This document shows, in pieces, positions 1 to 7,160 of a stretch of DNA of 7,605 bases (position 1 is its first letter; each line of letters starts with the position of its first letter). Both the position numbers and the translations under genes were made by a program. This stretch comes from Micrococcales bacterium. GTDB taxonomy: Bacteria; Actinomycetota; Actinomycetes; Actinomycetales; Dermatophilaceae. The stretch spans positions 1 through 7,605 of the forward strand of contig PMJN01000391.1 in assembly GCA_003157445.1 (NCBI GenBank). Direction: 5' to 3'. The notes under the pieces are model-generated. The model saw only the letters and a program-made list of their open reading frames with translations, ran no database searches and was not told the DNA's origin.

Positions 1-47
1 CCCGAACTTCAGCACATTCTGATCCTGCTGACTAGATTGCTGATGCC

Positions 48-3000
48 CTATTTCTCGGCAACAGGGTGACCGCTGCCCGTAGCTTCCTCGACGTAGTGAC
101 ACAGCGCATTGACGGCACGGAGCTGCTCAGGGGTATGCACCTCGGCATCCAGCAGGTCGGGACTGGCCACGATGGCGGTCAACGCCTTGGCCCGGGAGAC
201 CGCGACGTTGAGCCGGTGAAGGTCGTATAGGAAGTCGATGCCCCGCGGCGCGTCGTCCGCGCTGGAGCTAGCAGTGGAGTAAATGACCACCGGAGCCTGC
301 TGCCCCTGAAACTTGTCCACGGTGCCGACCCTCGCGCCGACAGGCAGTTTTGCGAGGAGCCGAGCGACCTGCCGGTTGTATGGCGCAACCACCAGTACGT
401 CGTCCAACGTCACCGGGCGCTCCACACCTTTGACGTCCAACCAGGTGCCGCCACAGACGCCTTCGACCAGCGCGGCGACCATATCGGCCTCCTGCTCACT
501 GGCCGAAGTATTGCCATGGTGAGTCACGGGAAGCCACCGTAGACCTGACCCCGACAGCACTCCCCCGGCCTGAACGCGTTGCGCTCCAAGGCCATCGACC
601 GAGGCCAGCCGGCCATCGTAGGAGGTCTGCGAGACGAACGCCGTGATCGCCGGGTGCATCCGATAGGTCTTGTCAAGGAAGACGCCATGATCTGCGGGGA
701 TCGTGTCGTGGCCGTCAAGCAGGTGGTCGAGCGCGGAGATTCCCGCGCCATCGGGATGGTCCGCCTGCGTCGGCTGGGTCAGCTGCTGCGGATCGCCGAG
801 CAGAACCATGGACCGGGCGGCCGTCGAGACGGCCACGGCGTTGGCCAACGAGAACTGCCCGGCCTCGTCAATAACCAGCACGTCAACCATGGCCGCCATT
901 TCTGCGCGCGCCCATAGCCAGGCAGTCCCACCAACGAGGTTCGCCGTTGCATCGGTGAGAGCCTGCACAACCTGCTCGTTGGCACCAACTGTTGTGATTC
1001 TCTTCGACCCACCCTGCTCAAGCCCATCAGTCTTCTGCAACGCAGGACGATCCACAGCGGTAAGCAGATTGTTGATCACCTTGTGGGACAAAGCGGTGAC
1101 CCCCACCGTGAGTCCGTCGTCGAGCATTGCCCGGATCAACGCGGCACCGGTGGTCGTCTTACCCGAGCCAGGAGGGCCCTGCACCGCCAGAACCTGCCCC
1201 GACAGGGCCCTCCCCACGCGGACCACGAGTTCCGACGGCGACTCGCCTACCCTGGCCACCAGCTCGCGCGGCACTCGACGCTCCAGAAGCGCTCTACCCA
1301 AGGGCGATTCACCCGCCAGCACCTGCGTGCCGACCCGAGTGATCGACGACTGCAGCACTGTGACGTTGATCGGACCGCTGGGCCCCAACCCACGAGGGTG
1401 GCCCGCCTCGGTGCGTTTGGCCCGTCTTAGAACGACGTAGCCGGCCACGGGATCCAACTCGACCACCTCACCCAACGCTGCATGCGGTTGGTCGACGTCG
1501 TGGGCCCGATCGCCGACCGACAGTTTGCAGTCCTGGGGCTCGAAGTCATAGCGCCACAGCCACGAAGCCTTGATCTCACCCACCTGCACCGGCGCTGACA
1601 GCCCCCCGATCGTCGAGCCGTCCTCGACGAGCATCTCATCGTCAAGATCCCCGACCCGGAAGAACTCCCACCACTTGGGACGCTCCTCCCTGCGATGCCA
1701 GCCCACGAGCCCTGCCAACAGGGGCTGCCCGGCTCGGCGCAGCAGTGCGGCCAGAGCCGCCTCGGCCTCTTCTGCCGCTGAGGCCTGGTCACTGGCCACC
1801 CCATCCTTCACTTCGGGCCTGGCCTGCGTCCCGTGCATGGTCTCGAGCTCGTCACGGCGCTCCTCGAGCCAGACATGCAGGTCGTGCGTGGAACGAACAT
1901 CCTCGCGGTTGTAGGCCTTGATCGAGTCAAGAATCGAGGTGTCCCCTTCGACCAGGAACCGTTCGTACTCAACAACACTGGTCATGGCGTCAGCGACCTC
2001 GGTCTGCGTGACCGCCTTGCGCGTGTGTCCCCAGTAGAAGTCCTCGAGCTTCTTGATCGAGTAGGACGGCTTGCTGACCCGGATCCCGTGACGCACGACG
2101 GCGTAGAGGTCAACGAACCGCTCTCCGCGTAGGAGGGTGTCGAGTTCGCTCTCACGTGTCCCGTGACGGCCGGTCAGACGTTTGAGCGCGCTCTGCTCAT
2201 AAGCCGCATAGTGATAGACGTGCATCTTCGGGTCGACCTTGAGCCTACTGATCAGATCGTCGACGAGCTGCTCGGTAAGCGTCTGCTCCCGCTTAAAGCT
2301 ATGCGCCCACCACGCGGTGAAAGTTCCTTCGCGATCCCACAGACCAGCGAGATACTCACGACCGGCTCCATCATAAGCAAAAGGGTCACCCTCGAAGTCA
2401 AGGTAAACATCGCCTGGACTGGGCGCAGGAAGCCCGAGCAACCCCTTGCCTGGCTCCGGGGACAACAGTTCGTATGCCGGGGCACCCGTGGTGCGCTCGA
2501 CCATCTGGAGGCGTGCCTGCTGGGCGAGTCGCTCCCGGGACTGCTTGCCGATGCCGCGCGGGAGGTCATCGGAATTGGCCATGCCGAGCTCGGCGACCGT
2601 CGAGATTCCTGCCTCAAGAAGGGTCTGTCGATGGTCCTTGTGCATCCCGGCGACCAGGCTAAGATCATCGGCCGCTTCCCACAGATCACTACACGCTGTC
2701 TTCCACCGGCACTGCGAGCAGTAGGCCACGGGCACAGGTTCGGTGCGCGGGCGCCCTCCACCAGGATCGCCTTCAGCAACCTGGCGCAGGCGGGTGCGAG
2801 CGCGTCGGGAGTACGACGCGACATCGGCCAGACGCCACGGACGTTCGACCCCGTCGCCGGTGATGACGGTGAGGAACTCTGGGTGACCTCCTTGCAGCTC
2901 AGCCAGCCGCTCAGCATAGGTTGCCATCTGCAGTAGCGCGGGGACCTTGAGCCGGCGGGCAAGCTTGGTGTCAGCGATGTCATAGGACCAGGCGCCGAGG

Positions 3001-3419
3001 CCACTGGGCCGATCTGTGCGCAGCAAGAAGTCGGCTTGCCCGCCCCAGCCTCCGTCGTAGAACGTCGCCTGGTAGATCGCGTCCGCCCCCGCACGCATGG
3101 CAGCCAGAGTCTGCCGCTCCGCTTCGAGCCGACCAGCCACGTCGTAACGGGTGGGGATCTGGATGACCAACCTGCCTGCTTGGCGCAGGGTCTGCAGGTA
3201 AGCCCTCTCGTGATCCATGCCCTTGCTGAATACGAGGTTGAGCGTGTCGTCGGCCGAGGTGGCTCCTCTGTGGGCGAGTCTGTCGCGGGCAGCCCAGGAT
3301 TCGGCAGAGCCGTCATGTCCACCCAGGTCCAGCGTGGTGATGTGCGGGCAGGCGAGGTGTTTGATGAGGTCCGTCGGGCTCAGGACCAGCTGACCTTCAA
3401 TGCGCTGCACAAGCTTCAT
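48..3419 (-). CDS. TM0106-type fused RecB/Cas4-like nuclease, RNase H-fold exonuclease and SF1 helicase
   Basis: This 1123-residue protein probably binds and processes nucleic acid in the cytoplasm. Residues 1-245 form a PD-(D/E)XK nuclease of the Cas4/RecB type: D130 in QAD, then D150 and K152 in DIADTK, with cysteines C24, C234, C237 and C243 spaced as in Cas4/AddB iron-sulfur nucleases. Residues 338-520 look like a DEDD RNase H-fold exonuclease: D341 and E343 in YLDFEGDP, D437 in FVDLY, D507 in YNREDV. Residues 740-1090 are a superfamily 1 helicase of the Dna2/Upf1 kind: Walker A GPPGSGKTTT (748-757), Walker B VIDEAGQ (D851, E852), GDPQQL (875-880), TYRMHP (918-923), VDKFQGQ (about 1034-1040) and LNVAVSRAK (1070-1078). 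All catalytic residues appear intact. I chose the ATG at 3419 because GGAG at 3427-3430 sits 7 nt upstream. An in-frame GTG at 3443 adds 8 residues but has no ribosome binding site and lies in a palindrome. The family is recognisable; its substrate and physiological role are not established. Confidence 0.9.
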   Translation of the reverse strand: MKLVQRIEGQLVLSPTDLIKHLACPHITTLDLGGHDGSAESWAARDRLAHRGATSADDTLNLVFSKGMDHERAYLQTLRQAGRLVIQIPTRYDVAGRLEAERQTLAAMRAGADAIYQATFYDGGWGGQADFLLRTDRPSGLGAWSYDIADTKLARRLKVPALLQMATYAERLAELQGGHPEFLTVITGDGVERPWRLADVASYSRRARTRLRQVAEGDPGGGRPRTEPVPVAYCSQCRWKTACSDLWEAADDLSLVAGMHKDHRQTLLEAGISTVAELGMANSDDLPRGIGKQSRERLAQQARLQMVERTTGAPAYELLSPEPGKGLLGLPAPSPGDVYLDFEGDPFAYDGAGREYLAGLWDREGTFTAWWAHSFKREQTLTEQLVDDLISRLKVDPKMHVYHYAAYEQSALKRLTGRHGTRESELDTLLRGERFVDLYAVVRHGIRVSKPSYSIKKLEDFYWGHTRKAVTQTEVADAMTSVVEYERFLVEGDTSILDSIKAYNREDVRSTHDLHVWLEERRDELETMHGTQARPEVKDGVASDQASAAEEAEAALAALLRRAGQPLLAGLVGWHRREERPKWWEFFRVGDLDDEMLVEDGSTIGGLSAPVQVGEIKASWLWRYDFEPQDCKLSVGDRAHDVDQPHAALGEVVELDPVAGYVVLRRAKRTEAGHPRGLGPSGPINVTVLQSSITRVGTQVLAGESPLGRALLERRVPRELVARVGESPSELVVRVGRALSGQVLAVQGPPGSGKTTTGAALIRAMLDDGLTVGVTALSHKVINNLLTAVDRPALQKTDGLEQGGSKRITTVGANEQVVQALTDATANLVGGTAWLWARAEMAAMVDVLVIDEAGQFSLANAVAVSTAARSMVLLGDPQQLTQPTQADHPDGAGISALDHLLDGHDTIPADHGVFLDKTYRMHPAITAFVSQTSYDGRLASVDGLGAQRVQAGGVLSGSGLRWLPVTHHGNTSASEQEADMVAALVEGVCGGTWLDVKGVERPVTLDDVLVVAPYNRQVARLLAKLPVGARVGTVDKFQGQQAPVVIYSTASSSADDAPRGIDFLYDLHRLNVAVSRAKALTAIVASPDLLDAEVHTPEQLRAVNALCHYVEEATGSGHPVAEK

Positions 3420-3431
3420 CTCCCTGCTCCG

Positions 3432-3449
3432 AGCACTGTTCACAGTGCT
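3432..3449. repeat. Perfect 18-bp palindrome upstream of the nuclease-helicase start
   Basis: AGCACTGT and ACAGTGCT form perfect 8-bp arms around a 2-bp centre (TC). The element begins 13 nt upstream of the preferred ATG at 3419 and covers the alternative GTG at 3443. The short centre and perfect symmetry fit a dimeric repressor operator better than an RNA hairpin, since a 2-nt loop is too tight without opening inner pairs. It does not match the actinobacterial LexA consensus (GAAC-N4-GTTC) or the DosR consensus. The symmetry is seen directly; a regulatory role is inference. Confidence 0.45.
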
Positions 3450-3563
3450 GAATGGAGGCTATGACCTGCCACCGACAACCCAGGCCGGTGACCGTCCAAG
3501 CGTCAGTGGCCGCCTCTGGTCGGAATAGGCCGCACTACTTGCCAAACTGCCGCGCCGTAAGAC

Positions 3564-3585
3564 CCTGCTGGTAGAACGCAGCAGG
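3564..3585. repeat. Short inverted repeat (7-bp stem, 8-nt loop)
   Basis: CCTGCTG and CAGCAGG pair perfectly around an 8-nt loop. There is no T-tract on either side, so it is not a canonical intrinsic terminator for either strand. It lies roughly mid-spacer, away from both start codons. Chance occurrence in GC-rich sequence is quite possible. Confidence 0.25.
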
Positions 3586-3635
3586 CAGGATGATCTTGAC
3601 GGAACCACAGCAGGACCACTCAGTCAGCTGAAGGG

Positions 3636-3788
3636 ATGACCGTGACCGACGCATCTGGCCTGTTCTCGATTGAACCCTCAATGCTTCCCTTCGCCGATCC
3701 GTGGTCACGCCACGAGCAGCCACCGACGGACACTGGCCACGCGCGGAGCCAGGCCAGCACGACTTTGTGGTTCAACCCAGGGACATAG
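3636..3788 (+). CDS. Possible small 50-aa protein upstream of the hydrogenase operon
   Basis: An ATG at 3636 (or GTG at 3642, which has AAGGG at 3631-3635 six nt upstream) opens a 50-codon frame ending in TAG at 3786-3788. Third positions are mostly G or C (36 of 49 sense codons after the start), as in the real genes nearby. The product is polar, proline-rich in the middle (PPTDTG) and ends in LWFNPGT. It has no cysteines, signal peptide or membrane segment, and I recognise no family. The stop codon falls inside the DosR-like box, so if that box is real the ORF would lie outside the hydrogenase transcript. It could be a genuine small protein, a remnant, or chance. Confidence 0.22.
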   Translation: MTVTDASGLFSIEPSMLPFADPWSRHEQPPTDTGHARSQASTTLWFNPGT

Positions 3789-3809
3789 GTCCCTTGAGAC
3801 CAATGGGTT
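3774..3809. repeat. Outer inverted repeat framing the DosR-like box
   Basis: AACCCA (3774-3779) and TGGGTT (3804-3809) are perfect 6-bp inverted arms separated by 24 nt, and the GGGAC/GTCCC palindrome lies between them. The two nested symmetries could support cooperative protein binding or a branched DNA or RNA structure. The arms are short and this may be coincidence. Confidence 0.22.
3777..3796 (+). promoter_or_regulatory. Candidate DosR (DevR) binding box upstream of hyhB
   Basis: The core at 3780-3793 reads GGGACATAGGTCCC. The DosR consensus known from mycobacteria is TTSGGGACTWWAGTCCCSAA. All ten GGGAC/GTCCC bases match and the 4-bp spacing is exact. The two centre W positions match, the flanking centre bases differ, and of the outer three bases per side only one (an A at 3795) fits. 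The box centre is about 53 nt upstream of the hyhB ATG, a sensible place for an activator site. DosR activates genes under hypoxia or nitric oxide, and the group 3b hydrogenase of Mycolicibacterium smegmatis (Hyd3) is reported to be DosR-dependent, so location and target agree. No clear -10 hexamer is visible downstream. Confidence 0.5.
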
Positions 3810-3829
3810 CTCGGCGAGAGGATCAAAGC

Positions 3830-3834
3830 GGAGG
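3830..3834 (+). promoter_or_regulatory. Shine-Dalgarno sequence deciding the hyhB start
   Basis: GGAGG ends 5 nt before the ATG at 3840. The upstream in-frame GTG at 3834 overlaps this sequence and cannot use it, so the ATG is the likely start and the protein begins MDDIRG. Confidence 0.65.
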
Positions 3835-3839
3835 TGCTC

Positions 3840-4979
3840 ATGGACGACATCAGAGGAATGGTCCTACTCCTTCCCGGATTGCAACTCCTCATCGACGTGC
3901 TCCGCGAGAGTGGATGGACCGTCAGGGGACCGACCGTGCGGGATGGTGTGGTCGTCCATGCGGAGATCGAGTCTGTCGACCAGCTTCCGGCCGGCGTGGG
4001 AGATCTCCAGGACGGCGCCAGCTACCGCCTGCGTGAGCGGGGCGATGGGGCGGTATTCGGCTATGTCGTCGGTCCGCAGGGGTGGAAGTCGCTGCTGTTC
4101 CCCTCTCGCGAACTGCTATGGAGCGGACACCGGACCGGAACGGAGGTGGACGTCGAGCCTGCTGACGTCGATGCGCCCCGCCTCGCACTGCTCGGCGTGC
4201 GGTCCTGCGACCTGCACGCACTCGAGATCCACGACACAGTCCTGGCAAAGCGGGCGGTGCCCGACGCGGCATACCTCTCGCGACGCGAGAACACCTTCAT
4301 CATCGCCGTGACCTGCTCCGATCCTGGGGGTACGTGTTTTTGCGTATCGATGGGCACCGGACCGGTGCCGGACAAGGACTTTGACCTCACGCTCACCGAA
4401 CTGGTCGACCAGGAAGGACACCGGTTCCTCGTCCAGCCCGGCAGCGACCGCGGCGAACACGTCCTCGACGAGCTGATGACCCGAGCGGTTGGGGACGAAG
4501 TTCTGAATGCCGCAAGGACCGATCGGTGCGCAGCCGCGCTGGTCGGCTCAAAGGCAGCCCAGCGAATGGGGCGGTCGCTGGACACCGACGGGTTGCGGGA
4601 CCTGCTTTACGCGAACGCCGAGCACCCGCGGTGGGACGACGTAGCGAGCCGATGTCTTGCGTGTACGAACTGCACCCTTGTATGCCCCACCTGCTTCTGC
4701 ACCTCCGTCGAGGACGTCAGTGACCTCAGCGGGACACAAACAGAACGGTGGCGGGTGTGGGACTCCTGCTTCACCAACGACTTCTCCTACCTGCATGGCG
4801 GCAGCGTCCGGCCATCGGTGCGTTCGCGATACCGCCAGTGGGCCACCCACAAGTTGGCCTCGTGGGTAGATCAGTTCGGCACGTCGGGATGCGTCGGGTG
4901 CGGCCGCTGCATCACGTGGTGCCCCGCAGCAATCGATATCACCGCCGAGGTCGGGGCCATTCGCTCCGGAGAGGGCTGA
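3840..4979 (+). CDS. hyhB: Group 3b [NiFe]-hydrogenase iron-sulfur (beta) subunit HyhB
   Basis: This 379-residue subunit relays electrons in the cytosolic NADP-linked hydrogenase (sulfhydrogenase) complex. It has the family pattern throughout: GVRSCD at 119-124; C159, C166 and C168 in a CSDP...CFC motif followed by MGTGP; and a C-terminal ferredoxin-like region with two sets of [4Fe-4S] ligands. The first set is C272, C275, C278 and C282, followed by PTCFC (C285, C287); the second is C351, C354, C357 and C361-Pro. It has no signal peptide or membrane segment. The length is normal for the family. The same fold is used by subunit A of anaerobic sulfite reductase, but the downstream FAD, small and large hydrogenase subunits settle the assignment. 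It opens the operon and ends 1 nt before the next gene, whose ribosome binding site lies within its last codons. Confidence 0.9.
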   Translation: MDDIRGMVLLLPGLQLLIDVLRESGWTVRGPTVRDGVVVHAEIESVDQLPAGVGDLQDGASYRLRERGDGAVFGYVVGPQGWKSLLFPSRELLWSGHRTGTEVDVEPADVDAPRLALLGVRSCDLHALEIHDTVLAKRAVPDAAYLSRRENTFIIAVTCSDPGGTCFCVSMGTGPVPDKDFDLTLTELVDQEGHRFLVQPGSDRGEHVLDELMTRAVGDEVLNAARTDRCAAALVGSKAAQRMGRSLDTDGLRDLLYANAEHPRWDDVASRCLACTNCTLVCPTCFCTSVEDVSDLSGTQTERWRVWDSCFTNDFSYLHGGSVRPSVRSRYRQWATHKLASWVDQFGTSGCVGCGRCITWCPAAIDITAEVGAIRSGEG

Positions 4980-4980
4980 C

Positions 4981-5520
4981 ATGCGCACGATCGAGCAGTA
5001 CCTTCCTGACCACCCCTTCTTCGCAGGGCTGGACCCTAAGGCGGTCGCGGTCGTGGCCGCGTGCGCTACGAACGTCAGCTTCAAGACAGGTGAGTTCTTG
5101 TTCCGGGAGGGGCAGTCGGCTGATCAGTTCTTCGTGGTTCGCCGCGGCCGGGTTGCCCTCCAGGTGCACGGTCCCGCCGCTGGCACGATGGTGGTTGACA
5201 CGGCCGACGCGGGCGACGTCGTCGGCTGGTCTTGGCTCGTGCCGCCATACCACTGGCTATTCGACGCACGCGCCGTTGAGCCCACCGGTGCGGTCTCCTT
5301 CGACGGAGCTTGCCTTCGAGACAAGTGCGAGCAGGACCCACAACTTGGATACGAGCTCATGAAGCTGGTAACCCACGTAATGTTCAACCGACTGGTGGCC
5401 GCAAGGGTTCGACTGCTCGACCTCTACGGGACTACGAAGAGTACAAATCCCTTGCTCAGTCCTCTGCTCAGCGAGACGGTAATCAGCCATCCCGGAGCCA
5501 CCGATGCTGCGCCAAGCTGA
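4981..5520 (+). CDS. Stand-alone cyclic-nucleotide-binding-fold protein in the hydrogenase operon
   Basis: This 179-residue protein has the Crp/cNMP-binding effector fold and little else. Residues 8-30 match the N-terminal helix (PDHPFFAGLDP). Residues 32-62 are the first barrel strands with the typical pattern FKTGEFLFREGQSAD and a GRVALQ strand. Residues 78-86 (GDVVGWSWL) sit where the phosphate-binding cassette belongs, and a long helix follows at about 120-148 (YELMKLV...ARVRLLDLYG). The cassette lacks the usual GEL(A)-N-R-(S/T)A signature; R97 in FDARA may or may not substitute. There is no room for a helix-turn-helix domain after the helix, and the last 30 residues look disordered, so it is unlikely to be a DNA-binding regulator. 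It starts 1 nt after hyhB with GGAGAGG six nt upstream. Being inside the operon, it is probably a sensory or structural partner of the hydrogenase. Ligand unknown. Confidence 0.82.
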   Translation: MRTIEQYLPDHPFFAGLDPKAVAVVAACATNVSFKTGEFLFREGQSADQFFVVRRGRVALQVHGPAAGTMVVDTADAGDVVGWSWLVPPYHWLFDARAVEPTGAVSFDGACLRDKCEQDPQLGYELMKLVTHVMFNRLVAARVRLLDLYGTTKSTNPLLSPLLSETVISHPGATDAAPS

Positions 5521-5530
5521 GGGGCGACAC

Positions 5531-6358
5531 ATGCTGCCGGGCGGCGCGATGGTCCCGCGCCTCTTCCGCCTCGCCGATCGACGTCAAGATACTGCGGACA
5601 CCTTCACGATGATGCTCGAACCCACAGACGGGGTGCCGCTGGAGTTCATCCCCGGCCAGTTCACGATGATGTCTGCGTTCGGCATCGGAGAAGTGCCAAT
5701 CTCGGTCAGCAGCCCCGCCAAGGTGGAGGGCCCACTTCAACACACGGTGCGTGACGTGGGCTCTGTCACACACGCCCTAGCCCGCACCCAGATCGGCGAT
5801 GTGGTGGGCATCCGTGGCCCGTACGGCACAGGCTGGGATGTCGAAGACGGGGCCGGGGCGGACGTCGTACTGGTCGCCGGAGGCATCGGTCTGGCACCAC
5901 TTCGACCCGCAATGCTCGACGTGCTGCGCCACCGGCAACGATACGGCCGGGTGGTATTGCTCTACGGCACTCGCACCCCCGAAGACCTGCTCTTCACCGA
6001 CGAGCTGAAACGTTGGGAGAACCTGGGGGTCGAGGTGCTGGTCACCGTCGACTATGGAACACCATCGTGGACCGGACGGGTCGGCCTGGTGACGACGCTT
6101 ATCGCGCGGGCAGGGTTCGATCCCCGGTCAGCTCTTGCCTTGGTCTGCGGTCCCGAGGTGATGATGCGCTTCACGGCCATGGCGTTGATCAAACGCGGGC
6201 TGAGCCCCGACCGTGTCAGGGTCTCCCTCGAGCGCAATATGCGCTGTGGGGTCGGCCTGTGCGGGCACTGCCAGTATCGCGAGCTGTTCGTCTGCCTCGA
6301 CGGCCCGGTGCTCCCGTACGCCAGGGTCGCTGGCCTGATCGGTGTAAGGGAGTTATGA
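5531..6358 (+). CDS. hyhG: Group 3b [NiFe]-hydrogenase FAD/NADP-binding (gamma) subunit HyhG
   Basis: This 275-residue flavoprotein of the ferredoxin-NADP reductase superfamily exchanges electrons between the iron-sulfur chain and NADP(H). The FAD domain (about 8-100) holds PGQF and [10 protein letters not shown] (ending at residue 62), the same GEVPIS motif as in Pyrococcus sulfhydrogenase gamma. The nucleotide domain has GGIGLAPL at 117-124 and a late CGPEVMM. The C-terminus carries the [2Fe-2S] ligands C239, C244, C247 and C255 with CGHC and the following DGPV. GAGGGG at 5519-5524 is 6 nt from the ATG at 5531, so I chose that start. An ATG at 5504 is in frame but would overlap the previous gene by 17 nt and lacks a site. 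The stop is 1 nt before hyhS. NADP rather than NAD as partner is inferred from the family. Confidence 0.92.
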   Translation: MLPGGAMVPRLFRLADRRQDTADTFTMMLEPTDGVPLEFIPGQFTMMSAFGIGEVPISVSSPAKVEGPLQHTVRDVGSVTHALARTQIGDVVGIRGPYGTGWDVEDGAGADVVLVAGGIGLAPLRPAMLDVLRHRQRYGRVVLLYGTRTPEDLLFTDELKRWENLGVEVLVTVDYGTPSWTGRVGLVTTLIARAGFDPRSALALVCGPEVMMRFTAMALIKRGLSPDRVRVSLERNMRCGVGLCGHCQYRELFVCLDGPVLPYARVAGLIGVREL

Positions 6359-6359
6359 C

Positions 6360-7160
6360 ATGGCCGTGAACGAGTCAGCCCGTAGCCGACCCAAGCTGGC
6401 TGTCTGGAAATTCGCCTCATGCGACGGATGCCAGCTGACCCTGCTGAACTGCGAGGACGAACTCATCCCGCTGGCCGGAGCGGTCGAGATCGCCTACTTC
6501 CCCGAAGCCACTCGCGCCATGGTCGAGGGTCCTTACGACGTATCGCTGGTCGAGGGCTCGGTGACCACGGCCAGCGACGCCGAGCGGATTTGCGAGATCC
6601 GTAAGGTCTCACGCCGGTTGATCACGATCGGTGCTTGCGCCACCAGCGGCGGCATCCAGGCTCTGCGTAACTTCGCCGACGTCTCGCAATACCGCTCCAT
6701 CGTCTACGCCCACCCGGAGTACGTGAAGACTCTCGAGCGTTCCACACCGATCTCCGAGCACGTGAGCGTCGACTTCGAGCTGCACGGCTGCCCTGTCAAC
6801 TCCAGCCAGCTCCTGGAGGTTCTCGCCGCCTTCGTCCAGGACCGCCATCCACGCATTCCGTCCTACAGCGTCTGCGTCGAGTGCAAACGGCGCGGCGCGA
6901 TCTGCGTCACTGTCGCTCATGGCACGCCGTGCCTCGGCCCGGTCACCCAGGCCGGCTGCGGCGCCCTCTGCCCGGCCTACTCGCGCGGCTGCTACGGCTG
7001 CTTCGGCCCGCAGGACACGGCAAACACCCAGTCCCTAGCTGACCGGCTTCGTGTGCTCGGCATGGATGAGTCACAGACGCTGCGCATCTTCCGCACCTTC
7101 AACGCCGGCGCCGAACCGTTCAGGACCGAGAGCGCGCGACACGAGGAGGTGGCTCCATGA
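6360..7160 (+). CDS. hyhS: Group 3b [NiFe]-hydrogenase small (delta) subunit HyhS
   Basis: This 266-residue small subunit carries electrons from the Ni-Fe site through iron-sulfur clusters. The proximal cluster ligands are evident: C21 and C24 in ASCDGCQ, C93 in GACATSGG and C144 in GCPVNS. The C-terminal half holds C172, C175, C182 and C191 (CVEC...AIC...PCLGP) and C200, C204, C211 and C214 (AGCGALCP...GCYGC), enough for the two further clusters. There is no twin-arginine signal peptide, which agrees with the cytosolic location of group 3 enzymes and separates it from membrane-bound uptake hydrogenases. AAGGGAG is 7 nt before the ATG. The gene starts 1 nt after hyhG and its TGA overlaps the hyhL ATG (ATGA), suggesting translational coupling and matched amounts of the two core subunits. 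Confidence 0.94.
   Translation: MAVNESARSRPKLAVWKFASCDGCQLTLLNCEDELIPLAGAVEIAYFPEATRAMVEGPYDVSLVEGSVTTASDAERICEIRKVSRRLITIGACATSGGIQALRNFADVSQYRSIVYAHPEYVKTLERSTPISEHVSVDFELHGCPVNSSQLLEVLAAFVQDRHPRIPSYSVCVECKRRGAICVTVAHGTPCLGPVTQAGCGALCPAYSRGCYGCFGPQDTANTQSLADRLRVLGMDESQTLRIFRTFNAGAEPFRTESARHEEVAP

Larger units (their letters stand above)
3420..3839. other. Divergent intergenic region between nuclease-helicase and hydrogenase operon
   Basis: About 420 bases lie between the two divergent starts. From left to right this stretch holds an 18-bp palindrome (3432-3449), a short hairpin (3564-3585), a possible 50-codon ORF (3636-3788), a DosR-like palindrome (3777-3796) inside an outer inverted repeat, and a strong Shine-Dalgarno sequence (3830-3834). 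No tRNA, terminator with a T-tract, or convincing -35/-10 pair was found on either strand. Both promoters must be here if the layout is what it seems, so most of the regulation of both transcription units probably lies in this spacer. Confidence 0.7.

Noticed and set aside
703..1440. 245-aa open frame on the plus strand
   Set aside because: It lies wholly inside the nuclease-helicase gene on the opposite strand, is rich in Ser, Pro, Arg and Thr with no domain pattern, and is a typical GC-rich shadow frame.
2163..2936. 257-aa open frame on the plus strand
   Set aside because: It is antisense to the exonuclease and nuclease domains, which have clear catalytic motifs, and has no supporting domain or ribosome binding site.
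2252..3322. 356-aa open frame on the minus strand
   Set aside because: It overlaps the nuclease domain of the real gene in another frame, has a low-complexity Arg/Ser/Pro composition and shows no recognisable motifs.
48..3419. CRISPR-Cas association of the Cas4-like domain
   Set aside because: The Cas4-like fold is part of a fused TM0106-type protein. No repeat-spacer array or other cas gene is present in the window.
3535..3723. 62-aa minus-strand frame ending in QQGLTARQFGK
   Set aside because: The tail looks faintly protein-like, but the N-terminal part is Arg-rich and low complexity, and no transposase or other family could be recognised. Too weak to call as a gene or remnant.
3756..3775. 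Second DosR-like site next to the main box
   Set aside because: Only about half the positions match the consensus and the GTCCC half is missing entirely.
5504..5530. Upstream ATG for hyhG overlapping the previous gene
   Set aside because: The ATG at 5531 has a GAGGGG site at ideal spacing; the one at 5504 has none and would add 9 residues before the conserved domain.
3840..6358. Anaerobic sulfite reductase (AsrA/AsrB) pair
   Set aside because: HyhB and HyhG resemble AsrA and AsrB, but hydrogenase small and large subunits follow directly and there is no sulfite reductase catalytic subunit.
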